NCBI RefSeq assembly: GCF_000449425.2
Contig: NZ_AVHW01000046.1
Coordinates: 62,001-126,000 of the forward strand
Direction of reading: 5' to 3'
Source: Clostridioides difficile CD160
GTDB taxonomy: Bacteria > Bacillota > Clostridia > Peptostreptococcales > Peptostreptococcaceae
Length of the DNA: 64,000 nucleotides
In this document: positions 8,413 to 16,771 of the stretch, piece by piece
How positions within the stretch are numbered: position 1 is the stretch's first letter
Layout of the letters: every line of letters begins with the position of its first letter
Position numbers and translations under genes: made by a program
Notes under the pieces: generated by a model
The model's database searches: none
What the model saw: only the letters and a program-made list of their open reading frames with translations
What the model was told of the DNA's origin: nothing

Positions 8413-10785
8413 ATGAGTCAAACTAATAGAATAGAAGCATTTAGACAAGAATACATTAATTCTAAGCCTATGATATGTTGTGAAAGGGCTAGAATTTTTA
8501 CAGAATCACATAAAAAAACTGAGGGAGAGGCTATATGTATAAGAAGAGCTAAGGCTTTTTTAGAGACATGTAAGGGACTTCCTATAAAAATATTTGAAGA
8601 TGAATTAATTGTGGGAACAGCAGGTAAGTTTAGAAGAACAGGTATATTGACACCAGAATTTTCTTGGCAATGGGTAGATAAAGAAATGGATACTTTTGAT
8701 GAAAGAACTCAAGACCCATATGTAATATCAAAAGAGCAAATAGAATTTATAAGAAGAGAGATATTTCCATATTGGAAGGGAAAATCTTTGGAAGAAGTTT
8801 TTTTAGCAAGAATTCCAGAAGATACAGCTAAGATATTGGTAGATACAGGAATAATAGACAATGATTCTAAGTGGAGACAGGCAGTTGGTGAAGTAACACC
8901 AGACTATCAAGATATACTATTTGTAAAAGGATATAAAGGAATCAAAGAGGATGCAGACAAAAAAATAGCAGAACTAGATATATCAATTTCAGAAAATATT
9001 GAAAAAATAGATTTTTACAAATCTGTTTCTATAGTTGCAGAGGCTATTATGATATTAGCAAATAGATATTCAAATCTTGCAAAAGAAATGAGTGAATCTG
9101 AAACAGATGAAAAGAGAAAAGCAGAACTTATAAAAATAGCAGAAATATGTATGAATGTACCAGCAAATCCTCCAACTAGTTTTTATGAAGCAATACAATT
9201 TGTATGGTTTGTACAATTGGGAGGTGTTTTATCAGAAAATCCTCTAGCATTAAATTTAGGTAGATTTGACCAATATATGTACCCTTATTATGAAAATGAT
9301 GCTAAAGAAGGCAAAATAACTGCATCAGAAGCCCAAGAATTGATAGAAGCTCTTTGGATTAAGTTGTCAGAATGGGTATGGACTATATCAGCAAATACAG
9401 CAAATTACTTTGCAGGATATAATCAATTCCAAAATCTTACTGTTGGTGGTAAAAAGAGAAATGGTACTGACGGAACAAATGACATTTCATATATGTGTTT
9501 AAAGGCTACAGAAAGTGTAAAAACTCATCAGCCAGGTTTAAGTGTTAGAATAAGTCAAGGAGCACCAGATGATTTCGTTATGGCAGTTGCAAAACTAGTA
9601 AAACAAGGTACTGGTTTCCCTGCTATACACAGTGATAGTGCAGGGGCACAAATGTTATTACAAGATGGATATGATGCAGAAGATGCAAGAGACTGGAGTA
9701 ATTGTGGCTGTGTAGTTCCTCATTTCAGAAAAACAGGGCAATGGACTTCGGCAGTAAATATAAATTTTGCAGCAGCTTTAGAATATGCTATGAATGAAGG
9801 TAAAAGTAGGTTAACTGGAGAAGTAATGGGATTAGATATAAAGAATATCGCAGAATTTACTTCTTTTGAAGAAGTTAAAGATGAGTTTTTAAAACAATTA
9901 GCATACCTTATCAAAAATTCTGTTATAGGAACTACTGTTGCCCAACAAATTCATAAAGAAATGGTACCGAGACCATTTTTATCTACTTGTGTAGATGGAT
10001 GTTTAGATAAAGGTGTTGATTTAAGCAAAGGAGGAGCAAAATATAATATAGGGCCTGTATTAACTGGTATAGGGCTAGGAGTGGTTTCAAATTCATTAGC
10101 AGCTATAAAAAAATTAGTGTTTGAAGATAAAGTTACGACATTAGAAGAGTTAACAAAAGCACTAAACAATGACTGGGAAGGTTATGAAGATTTAAGAAAA
10201 CTTGCATTAGATGTTCCTAAGTATGGAAATGACAATGATTATGTAGATTCATTAGCAATTGAAGTTTCTGATTTTTATTATACTGAAACTAGAAAATATA
10301 AGGATATATTTGGCTCAAAATTTAATAGTGCATTTATGGGAATATCAAATTATGTACCAACTGGAAAAATTGTAGGTGCAACTCCATGTGGAAGAAAAGC
10401 AACAAAACCTTTGACAGAAGGCGTTTCTCCATTCGTTGGAACTGATACAACAAGTCCACTAGCAGCTATGAAATCTGCATCAAAAATAAATCATGATGTT
10501 CATACTGGTGGAACACTTTTAAACTTAAGACTGAATCAAGATTTGGTAGAAACAGAAAGAGGACTTAGAAATCTAACATCTATGGTTAAATCATACTTTG
10601 CTTTAGGAGGATTCCATGTACAGTTTAATACAATATCAAATGATATTCTATTGAAGGCTCAAGAAAATCCAGAAGAATATAAAGATTTACTAGTGAGAGT
10701 TGCTGGATATAGTACTCAATTTGTTAATTTATCAAGAGAAATGCAAGATGCTATAATAGCTAGAAATTCACATAGTAATTTTTAA
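8413..10785 (+). CDS. glycyl radical enzyme, substrate unknown (PFL/dehydratase superfamily)
   Basis: 790-residue glycyl radical enzyme. The C-terminal radical loop VRVAGYSTQF has Gly765, and the active-site cysteine loop is NCGCVVPH with Cys433 as the likely thiyl residue. Glycerol dehydratase, choline lyase and hydroxyproline dehydratase have Glu two residues after that cysteine (GCVE); here it is Val435, so the usual general base is missing. Pyruvate formate-lyase instead has two adjacent cysteines, also absent (C431-G-C433). It therefore fits none of the best-known reactions and annotation as pyruvate formate-lyase would be misleading. The activase follows 14 bases later. No microcompartment or transporter genes adjoin. 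The ribosome site AAAGGGGGA is strong. Confidence 0.88.
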   Translation: MSQTNRIEAFRQEYINSKPMICCERARIFTESHKKTEGEAICIRRAKAFLETCKGLPIKIFEDELIVGTAGKFRRTGILTPEFSWQWVDKEMDTFDERTQDPYVISKEQIEFIRREIFPYWKGKSLEEVFLARIPEDTAKILVDTGIIDNDSKWRQAVGEVTPDYQDILFVKGYKGIKEDADKKIAELDISISENIEKIDFYKSVSIVAEAIMILANRYSNLAKEMSESETDEKRKAELIKIAEICMNVPANPPTSFYEAIQFVWFVQLGGVLSENPLALNLGRFDQYMYPYYENDAKEGKITASEAQELIEALWIKLSEWVWTISANTANYFAGYNQFQNLTVGGKKRNGTDGTNDISYMCLKATESVKTHQPGLSVRISQGAPDDFVMAVAKLVKQGTGFPAIHSDSAGAQMLLQDGYDAEDARDWSNCGCVVPHFRKTGQWTSAVNINFAAALEYAMNEGKSRLTGEVMGLDIKNIAEFTSFEEVKDEFLKQLAYLIKNSVIGTTVAQQIHKEMVPRPFLSTCVDGCLDKGVDLSKGGAKYNIGPVLTGIGLGVVSNSLAAIKKLVFEDKVTTLEELTKALNNDWEGYEDLRKLALDVPKYGNDNDYVDSLAIEVSDFYYTETRKYKDIFGSKFNSAFMGISNYVPTGKIVGATPCGRKATKPLTEGVSPFVGTDTTSPLAAMKSASKINHDVHTGGTLLNLRLNQDLVETERGLRNLTSMVKSYFALGGFHVQFNTISNDILLKAQENPEEYKDLLVRVAGYSTQFVNLSREMQDAIIARNSHSNF

Positions 10786-10799
10786 TTAAGAGGTAGATT

Positions 10800-11702
10800 A
10801 TGAGTAAAAAAGGTAGAGTTGTAAAAGTGCAACATTTTTCAGTAAATGATGGAGATGGAATAAGGACTACTATATTTTTGGAAGGATGTAAATTAAAATG
10901 TAAGTGGTGTTCCAATCCAGATTCATGGAGTAACATTGTCAAGCTAGGCGTTATGAAGGATAAATGTGTATCTTGTAATAGATGTATAGATGTTTGTCCT
11001 CAAAAGATAAGTTCACTATTTGATAGAACTCAAATAAATAGCAAGTGTGATTTATGTGGAGAATGTATTAAAGTATGCCTTAAAGATGCTATATGTATAA
11101 TGACTGAAGAAATGAATGTTGAAGAAATTATAAAGGAAGTTGAAAAAGATTTTATATTCTTCTTTGAATCTAATGGAGGGGTAACTTTTTCTGGAGGAGA
11201 GCCAACACTTCAAATTGATTTTTTAAGAGAATTAGTGGATGTTTTTTATAATAAAGGTATAAATATGGCAATTGAAACTTGTGGATACTTTGATTGGAAT
11301 AAAGTAAATGATGTATTCGAGAAAATAGACCATATTTTTGTAGATATAAAATCAATGGATGATAATATCCACAAAGAATATACAGGAGTAAGTAATAAAA
11401 TTATATTAGAGAATATATGCAAGCTTTCAAATCTGAATAAATCTATGGTTATAAGAGTACCAATTATTTATGGAGTGAATGATAGTGAAGAAAATATAAG
11501 AAATACTGCATTATTTGTAAAACAAAATGTTTCGGGAGGAAAGATGGAATTGCTTCCATATCATAAATTTGGAATTGATAAATATAAGGCATTAGGACTT
11601 GAAGATTATATATATGAATTTGATGAAATTTGTAATAATCATATGTTAAAATTAAAAGAGATAGTAGAACTTACAGGAGTAAAAATCATAGAATATAAAT
11701 AG
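10800..11702 (+). CDS. glycyl radical enzyme activating enzyme (radical SAM)
   Basis: 300-residue radical SAM protein that installs the glycyl radical on the preceding enzyme. The SAM cluster motif is CKLKCKWC near residue 31, preceded by the GDGIRTT signature of activases. An inserted two-cluster ferredoxin domain follows (CVSCNRCIDVCP and CDLCGECIKVC, residues ~57-97), the arrangement seen in activases of dehydratases and decarboxylases and not in the pyruvate formate-lyase activase, which lacks it. FSGGEPTLQ contributes to SAM binding. Its closeness to the enzyme gene shows dedicated pairing. Confidence 0.92.
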   Translation: MSKKGRVVKVQHFSVNDGDGIRTTIFLEGCKLKCKWCSNPDSWSNIVKLGVMKDKCVSCNRCIDVCPQKISSLFDRTQINSKCDLCGECIKVCLKDAICIMTEEMNVEEIIKEVEKDFIFFFESNGGVTFSGGEPTLQIDFLRELVDVFYNKGINMAIETCGYFDWNKVNDVFEKIDHIFVDIKSMDDNIHKEYTGVSNKIILENICKLSNLNKSMVIRVPIIYGVNDSEENIRNTALFVKQNVSGGKMELLPYHKFGIDKYKALGLEDYIYEFDEICNNHMLKLKEIVELTGVKIIEYK

Positions 11703-11722
11703 GCTATCAGGAGGGTTTTAAC

Positions 11723-12274
11723 ATGGATAATAAATTTCCTAATGTGGGAGAAAACTTAAGGTTATTGAGACAAGAAATGGGCATGAGTTTAGATAAGGCC
11801 TCAAAAATGACAGGAGTTAGTAAAGCAATGCTTGGTCAGATTGAGAGAGGGGAATCGAGTCCAACAGTATCTACCTTATGGAAAATTTCATCTGGATTTA
11901 AAATAAATTTTACAACACTATTAAGTGAAAACACAAATACCTATGAAGTTATAAAAAAGGAAGATGTAGAACCTATTATTGAACAGAAAGGTAATATGAA
12001 GTTATATCCAATATATCCTTTCAGTCCTCAAAGAAGGTTTGAACTTTTCATAATAGAGCTTGAAGAGAATTGTACTCATGTTTCATCTACGCACAGTCAT
12101 GTTTTAGAAGAGTACGTACTTGTAATAGAAGGAAAACTTGAACTTAATGTTGATGGGAAAACTTATATTTTAGAGTCTGGACATTCTATTAGATTTGATG
12201 GAACTTTAGAGCATATATATAAAAATTTAAATATAGGAAAAACTATATTTCACAATATAGAAGTTTATAGATAA
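11723..12274 (+). CDS. XRE-family regulator with C-terminal cupin domain
   Basis: 183-residue transcription regulator: HTH_3 domain at ~8-65 (MSLDKASKMTGVSKAMLGQIERGESSPTVSTLWKIS) and a small cupin sensor at ~105-180 with THSHVLEEYVLVIEGKLEL. This PuuR/SutR-like architecture usually senses a small metabolite through the cupin. Placed 20 bases after the activase with ribosome site AGGAGGG, it is the third gene of the glycyl-radical operon and probably autoregulates it through the palindromes at 8302-8320 and 8360-8375. A weak hairpin (CCTTTTC/GAAAAGG near 12287-12320) follows. Confidence 0.88.
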   Translation: MDNKFPNVGENLRLLRQEMGMSLDKASKMTGVSKAMLGQIERGESSPTVSTLWKISSGFKINFTTLLSENTNTYEVIKKEDVEPIIEQKGNMKLYPIYPFSPQRRFELFIIELEENCTHVSSTHSHVLEEYVLVIEGKLELNVDGKTYILESGHSIRFDGTLEHIYKNLNIGKTIFHNIEVYR

Positions 12275-12437
12275 TTTTATAGTTATCCTTTTCTGAAATA
12301 AATTATAATTTTGGAAAAGGGTGACTTGTTTTTATAATGTCAAAAAAAATTATATATATGTACTAATATTATTGTTTAAAAAAAAACATAAAAGCATTAT
12401 AATAATATTAATAAAATAGAATAAAGAGGAAGAGAAT

Positions 12438-13313
12438 ATGATTATAAAGGTTTTATTAACAGTATTGGTATTAGTACTATTGTATATTCTGTATAAGTAT
12501 GAAACTCAGCATATAGAAACAACAGAATATACTATTTTTAATGAAAAAATTCCAAAAGAATTTGATGACTTTAAAATAGTTCAAGTAAGTGATTTACATA
12601 ATAAGGTCTTTGATAAAAAAAATAATAAGGTATTAATGGATAAAATTGATTCCTTAAGTCCAGATGTTATATTTATAACAGGAGATTTAGTTGATGGGGA
12701 AAATAAAAATTTTCAAGTTGCATTAGATTTAATCGATAATTTGGTAGAAAAATATGAGGTATATCATATAATTGGAAATCATGAACAAAAATCTTTAATA
12801 AAAAAGTACAAGCATCTATATAAAGACTATTTTAAGAAGTTGTACTCAAAGAAAATAATAAATATGGAAAACGAGTATGTAAGAATATATAGAGGAGATA
12901 GTCATCTTAATTTATATGGTTTAATTATACCATTGGAATGCTATCCATATTTTTTTGGCAATAATAAAAAGTTAGAATTAAGTGACAATTTTATAGAAGA
13001 TAATCTAGGTAAGATAAATGAAAATGAGTATAATATGCTTTTAGCTCATACACCTTTTTTCTTTGAAAAATATGCAAAATGGGGAGCAGACTTAATTTTA
13101 GCTGGACATGTTCATGGTGGTATAATAAGAATACCTTTTATTGGAGGAGTATTATCTCCAAATAGAGAGTTCTTTCCTAAGTATGACTGGGGAAAATATG
13201 AAAAAGATAATAGTACTATGATTTTAAATAAAGGCTTGGGAGGTTCAAAAGTTTTAATTAGACTTAATTGCAAACCAGAAATAGTTAAAATTACATTGAA
13301 GTCTAATGAATAA
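12438..13313 (+). CDS. membrane-anchored metallophosphoesterase (YkuE-like)
   Basis: 291-residue calcineurin-like phosphoesterase with one N-terminal membrane helix (residues ~1-20). The dimetal motifs occur in order: SDLHNK, TGDLVDG, GNHE, LAHTP and AGHVHGG. It would hydrolyse a phospho-ester at or outside the membrane; relatives act on UDP-lipid intermediates or nucleotides. ATG 12438 follows AAGAGGAAGAG. It stands alone; nothing in the context fixes the substrate. Confidence 0.88.
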   Translation: MIIKVLLTVLVLVLLYILYKYETQHIETTEYTIFNEKIPKEFDDFKIVQVSDLHNKVFDKKNNKVLMDKIDSLSPDVIFITGDLVDGENKNFQVALDLIDNLVEKYEVYHIIGNHEQKSLIKKYKHLYKDYFKKLYSKKIINMENEYVRIYRGDSHLNLYGLIIPLECYPYFFGNNKKLELSDNFIEDNLGKINENEYNMLLAHTPFFFEKYAKWGADLILAGHVHGGIIRIPFIGGVLSPNREFFPKYDWGKYEKDNSTMILNKGLGGSKVLIRLNCKPEIVKITLKSNE

Positions 13314-13469
13314 GAATTTGTATATAAACATCAATAACATATAGATAAAATTGATGTTAAATCCAGTTAAACATGTACAATGACCAATTTTGAATAAGTG
13401 TTGAATTAATAAAAATAAAGTGTTATTTTTAGCATAGAATATTTAAAATATAGGGGGATTAGAAGAATC

Positions 13470-14450
13470 ATGGGTGATATAAGTAGATTTTATGAATCTG
13501 TAAGAAATAAATATCCAAAACTAAAAGATGGAACCAGAGTTCATATGTGGCCAAAGGAAAATCTTATACTTGGCCCAATTTATGATGAAGCAAATGGATA
13601 TGAAAAAAGTATAGGAAATGTGGATAGCTTAACTTGGAAGCAAATTGTTGTACTGGCAGAATGTGATGGGAAAAATACTACTGAAGATGTAATAAATCTA
13701 TTATCCAATAAATATAGGAATATGCTTGATATAAAAGAAAATGTCATTGAATTTTTTATGTTTTATGAGAATGTATATTTAACCTTTGAAGACGAAGTAC
13801 AGACACTATCAAGTGTTTTTGAGATAACAGGAAACAAAGTATATCTTACTCCTTTATATTTTACAATAGAGATAGATGGTAACAACAATACAAGTCAGTA
13901 TTTTTCTGAAATCACAAGATTATTAAAGTGTATGAATGAAAAAGGTTGTAGATTCATAGAGGTTATTGGTGAGGATATTTTAAAAAATAAAAATATGAGA
14001 GAAATATTTCAATATATGTTAGACCATTTTGATTTAGTTGTGGTAACTAAGGAGAGTTTTACTATTGATAGAGGACTTATAAAAGAATTAGATAATTATC
14101 GTCATAAAGTAATATGGAAAGTATATTCAAACAATGATAATGCACATGTTAAATTAAAAGAAGATATAAAAATAACTAGTTTGATAAAAAGAGGGCATAC
14201 AGTAGTAAGAGAAGATAGGGAGAAAGCAATAAAAATAGCAGACATGAGATTTAAGGATACAAAAGAAAGATTTTCAAAGTATGGTGCAGAATGGAGTCAT
14301 TTATACATTTCTTCTGATGGTAGCGTAAAATCTTATTCACTTCAAAAAGATAAAAGAATCTATTTAGGCAATATATTTAACAATTCAGTTGAAGAGATTT
14401 TCTTAGAGATGCAAGATAAGATTGATAAACTAGAGATTGTGTATCAATAA
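13470..14450 (+). CDS. degenerate radical-SAM/SPASM-like protein lacking Fe-S cysteines
   Basis: 326-residue cytoplasmic protein. Residues ~45-100 look like a PqqD-type peptide-binding domain (TWKQIVVLAECDGKNTTEDVINLL). The middle keeps the ordering of a radical SAM barrel, with IEVIGEDILKNKNM where active members have a GGEP loop, but there is no CxxxCxxC; the whole protein has only three cysteines. The C-terminus resembles a SPASM segment (YISSDGSVKSYS, then IYLGNIFNNSVEEIF) with serine where a cluster cysteine would be. I infer a pseudoenzyme, perhaps a peptide-binding or scaffold protein. A 45-codon ORF follows 80 bases downstream. Family assignment is by pattern only. Confidence 0.6.
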   Translation: MGDISRFYESVRNKYPKLKDGTRVHMWPKENLILGPIYDEANGYEKSIGNVDSLTWKQIVVLAECDGKNTTEDVINLLSNKYRNMLDIKENVIEFFMFYENVYLTFEDEVQTLSSVFEITGNKVYLTPLYFTIEIDGNNNTSQYFSEITRLLKCMNEKGCRFIEVIGEDILKNKNMREIFQYMLDHFDLVVVTKESFTIDRGLIKELDNYRHKVIWKVYSNNDNAHVKLKEDIKITSLIKRGHTVVREDREKAIKIADMRFKDTKERFSKYGAEWSHLYISSDGSVKSYSLQKDKRIYLGNIFNNSVEEIFLEMQDKIDKLEIVYQ

Positions 14451-14530
14451 GTATTAAAATTATATTTTATAAGAGCTTTATAGACTGTTTATTTGATTTT
14501 GTGTCAATAATTATAATGAGGTGATATAAC

Positions 14531-14668
14531 TTGTTAAAATTATTGGACAAATTTTTTTATGATATTTTACTTAAATGTTGGTTGTTTACGATGTTATGGT
14601 TTTTTAGAGAACTTTTTACAAATTTCAAAGTGACTAAAAAATTTAAATTTCATAAAATATTTATGTAA
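14531..14668 (+). CDS. small hydrophobic/basic peptide ORF, 45 residues
   Basis: TTG start with a convincing ribosome site (GAGGTGATATAAC just before it). The peptide has an amphipathic start (MLKLLDKFFYDILLK), a tryptophan/phenylalanine-rich hydrophobic core and a lysine-rich C-terminus. That profile is shared by small membrane-active peptides and type I toxins, but it has no sequence match that I recognise. It could equally be a substrate or partner of the upstream radical-SAM-like protein. Coding status is supported only by the ribosome site and profile. Confidence 0.4.
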   Translation: MLKLLDKFFYDILLKCWLFTMLWFFRELFTNFKVTKKFKFHKIFM

Positions 14669-14669
14669 A

Positions 14670-14837
14670 AATCATATAAAATTCATATAGCATATGTATT
14701 ATATAGAGTATAGAAAGACTAGCTTAAAAAACCATAATATAATACCCTATTGTAATGATAACCCTCCCTCACATCCTCAAATAGAGTTATCATTACAAGA
14801 ATTAATCCATAAATTTAAAATTTATGGTTTTTTTTTA
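14670..14837 (+). ncRNA. duplicated structured RNA element, copy 1
   Basis: About 130 bases are shared with 15216-15348. The core is a 13-bp perfect hairpin (14750-14762 with 14786-14798) whose 23-base loop carries the pyrimidine-rich string CCTCCCTCACATCCTC. A conserved AT-rich block with TGTATTAT (extended -10-like) lies upstream, and a terminator (CCATAAA/TTTATGG plus nine T) closes the unit at 14807-14837. The stem differs from copy 2 at two positions and both changes keep pairing. This looks like a stand-alone small RNA with a CU-rich loop able to pair with Shine-Dalgarno sequences; that function is inference. Confidence 0.6.
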
Positions 14838-14955
14838 TTTAATTTGTTTTATTATATTAGAATATGATTTATTATAGAATATATACTAAGTAATATAGAA
14901 TACAGTAATTAAGTTTTTGACATGTTTTTAACTATACTAATAAGGAGGAGTATTT

Positions 14956-15177
14956 ATGAATGTAAATAATCACAAGTGCCCAGAGTGTGGTGAACACAGT
15001 AAAAAGTTTGAGATAGTAGAGGAAAATGAGGATTGTGTGACATTTGAATGTTACACGTGTGGAACTATATCTATATTGAAGTATTGTGAGAACTGTAAAG
15101 AATTTGTATTTGTAAATATTCCAAATAATGTGGAAACATATGAGTATCGTTGTGGAAAATGTAATAATAAGATTTAA
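14956..15177 (+). CDS. small zinc-ribbon protein
   Basis: 73-residue protein with four CxxC knuckles (CPEC, CYTC, CENC, CGKC), which would bind two zinc ions. No catalytic domain is present. ATG 14956 follows a near-perfect AAGGAGGAG. It sits exactly between the two copies of the structured RNA element, so its transcript could be read together with or be a target of those RNAs. Function unknown; such ribbons commonly mediate protein or nucleic-acid contacts. Confidence 0.8.
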   Translation: MNVNNHKCPECGEHSKKFEIVEENEDCVTFECYTCGTISILKYCENCKEFVFVNIPNNVETYEYRCGKCNNKI

Positions 15178-15215
15178 TATAATAAATATAGGTAATTTCA
15201 TATACCATTTATACA

Positions 15216-15400
15216 AATCTCATATAAAATTCATATATAAAATGTATTATATAAATATAGAAAGAACTAGCTTAAAACATAATATAATTACCCTAAAATT
15301 ATAATGACAACTCTCCCTCACATCCTCAAATTATAGTTGTCATTATAAAATAACTTGGCTGTTTCAAAATGTGAAATCATTTAGAAACAGCTTATTTTTT
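15216..15400 (+). ncRNA. duplicated structured RNA element, copy 2
   Basis: Second copy of the element at 14670. A 14-bp perfect hairpin (15299-15312 with 15335-15348) encloses a 22-base loop with CTCCCTCACATCCTC, nearly identical to copy 1 although the stems differ. The upstream block (CATATAAAATTCATATA, TGTATTATATA, CTAGCTTAAAA, ATAATAT and a CCCT) is also conserved. It ends in its own terminator: GCTGTTTC (15358-15365) with GAAACAGC (15384-15391) followed by TTATTTTTT. The two terminators are unrelated, so the conserved part is the promoter-like block plus the hairpin. Confidence 0.6.
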
Positions 15401-15408
15401 AAAAAAAA

Positions 15409-15436
15409 TAAAGAAGGCAACGGGAAGCCTTCTTTC
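15409..15436. terminator. hairpin, probable reverse-strand terminator
   Basis: AAAGAAGGC/GCCTTCTTT stem with an 8-base loop. The T-run lies on the reverse-strand side only (complement of the A-run at 15400-15409), and no reverse gene is nearby, so its use is unclear. The rest of 15437-15677 shows no gene. Confidence 0.35.
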
Positions 15437-15677
15437 GTGTAAAAAAGTTTAATTTTTTGTTAAGATTTGTTTGTTTATTTTATATTACCTTTATAATATG
15501 TGTTTATTTGAAGGTTGGCAATGGATTTTGCACAACTGGTCATTATTAATGTAAAAGTGGAATATTATTAACAAATAATAATTACAAAATTGTAATTATT
15601 ATTTGTTAAGTAAATGAGTAAAATATCATACTAATGGGTATATAATTAATAATATACTAGTTTGGGGAGGATAAATT

Positions 15678-16547
15678 ATGAATTATAAAACAATCATATT
15701 AAATAGAAAGTCTGTTAGAGAATACAAGAACACAGATATTAAAGAGGAATATCTTAGTGAAATTAAGAAATACTCAGAATCTTGCAAGAAACTAGTTCCA
15801 GAAATAGATGTTGACATAAGAATTATGAATAGAAATGAAGTTTTTGACAATTTAGATAAAGTAGCAGGATATAAAGGAAATATGATAGATGCTCCAAGTT
15901 ATATTATAATATTATCTGATGTAAAAGATAACTATATTGAAAATTCAGGATACATAGGAGAAAGTATAATCTTTAAAGTAACAGAACTAGGAATAGGTTC
16001 TTGTTGGGTTACTTTTGAAGATGGTAAAAAGGTAAGAGAGAAACTTGAAATTAATTCAGATAAAGAAGTAACAGGAATCATAGCAATTGGATATGGGGAA
16101 AATGCAAGCAATACTAAAATATTAAATGCTACAAAGACTGGAGAAAATTATTCAAAATCTGATATGCAAGTTGTATTAGACAATGGTTCTTCTAGATTAG
16201 GTGTAGAAGATGTAGTTTACATGGATGAATGGGGAAATGATGCAAGTATAGAAGTATTAGAAGAAAGAGCACTTCTTGAGGCATTCCACTATGCAAGATT
16301 AGCACCATCTACACTAAATAGACAACCATGGAGATTTATAGTTGATGGAGGAGTTGTAGTTTTAGCCGTTAGAAAAGATGGGCATACTAGTCTATATGAA
16401 GAAAAAATAGATGTAGGTATCGTTATGCTTTACTTTGCAACAATAATAAGTGCAACTATGTTTGAGTTGAAATGGAATTTAGGTACTCCAGATAAAGATT
16501 ACAAAGTACCAGAAGATTATAAGATAGTTGGATATTGTAATATATAA
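15678..16547 (+). CDS. nitroreductase-family protein (TM1586-like)
   Basis: 289-residue flavin-dependent nitroreductase-like protein of the duplicated TM1586 type. The N-terminal half starts with the family hallmark IILNRKSVREYK, and the second half carries EAFHYARLAPSTLNRQPWRF, the FMN phosphate-binding segment. It would use FMN and NAD(P)H to reduce an unknown acceptor. ATG 15678 has a GGGGAGGA ribosome site. It is monocistronic, ending in a long perfect hairpin terminator. Confidence 0.85.
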   Translation: MNYKTIILNRKSVREYKNTDIKEEYLSEIKKYSESCKKLVPEIDVDIRIMNRNEVFDNLDKVAGYKGNMIDAPSYIIILSDVKDNYIENSGYIGESIIFKVTELGIGSCWVTFEDGKKVREKLEINSDKEVTGIIAIGYGENASNTKILNATKTGENYSKSDMQVVLDNGSSRLGVEDVVYMDEWGNDASIEVLEERALLEAFHYARLAPSTLNRQPWRFIVDGGVVVLAVRKDGHTSLYEEKIDVGIVMLYFATIISATMFELKWNLGTPDKDYKVPEDYKIVGYCNI

Positions 16548-16586
16548 GATAATTTAATACTTAACTACACTTAAACTAATTTTTAT

Positions 16587-16633
16587 AAAAAGTTCAATAA
16601 CATTCCATAATATAATGTTATTGAACTTTTTTA
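16587..16633 (+). terminator. terminator after nitroreductase
   Basis: AAAAGTTCAATAACATT pairs with AATGTTATTGAACTTTT (17 bp), followed by T-rich sequence. Confidence 0.85.
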
Positions 16634-16771
16634 TTGTATAATCCAGCTTTCTTATTTATCATGTTTATGAATTAAAAAATACTTACGAATTTTAATGCTT
16701 ACAATTTTGTGCATGAATAGAGAGGTATATTATTTTATTAGATTGTATAATTTGTTTGGAGGTAATATCAA

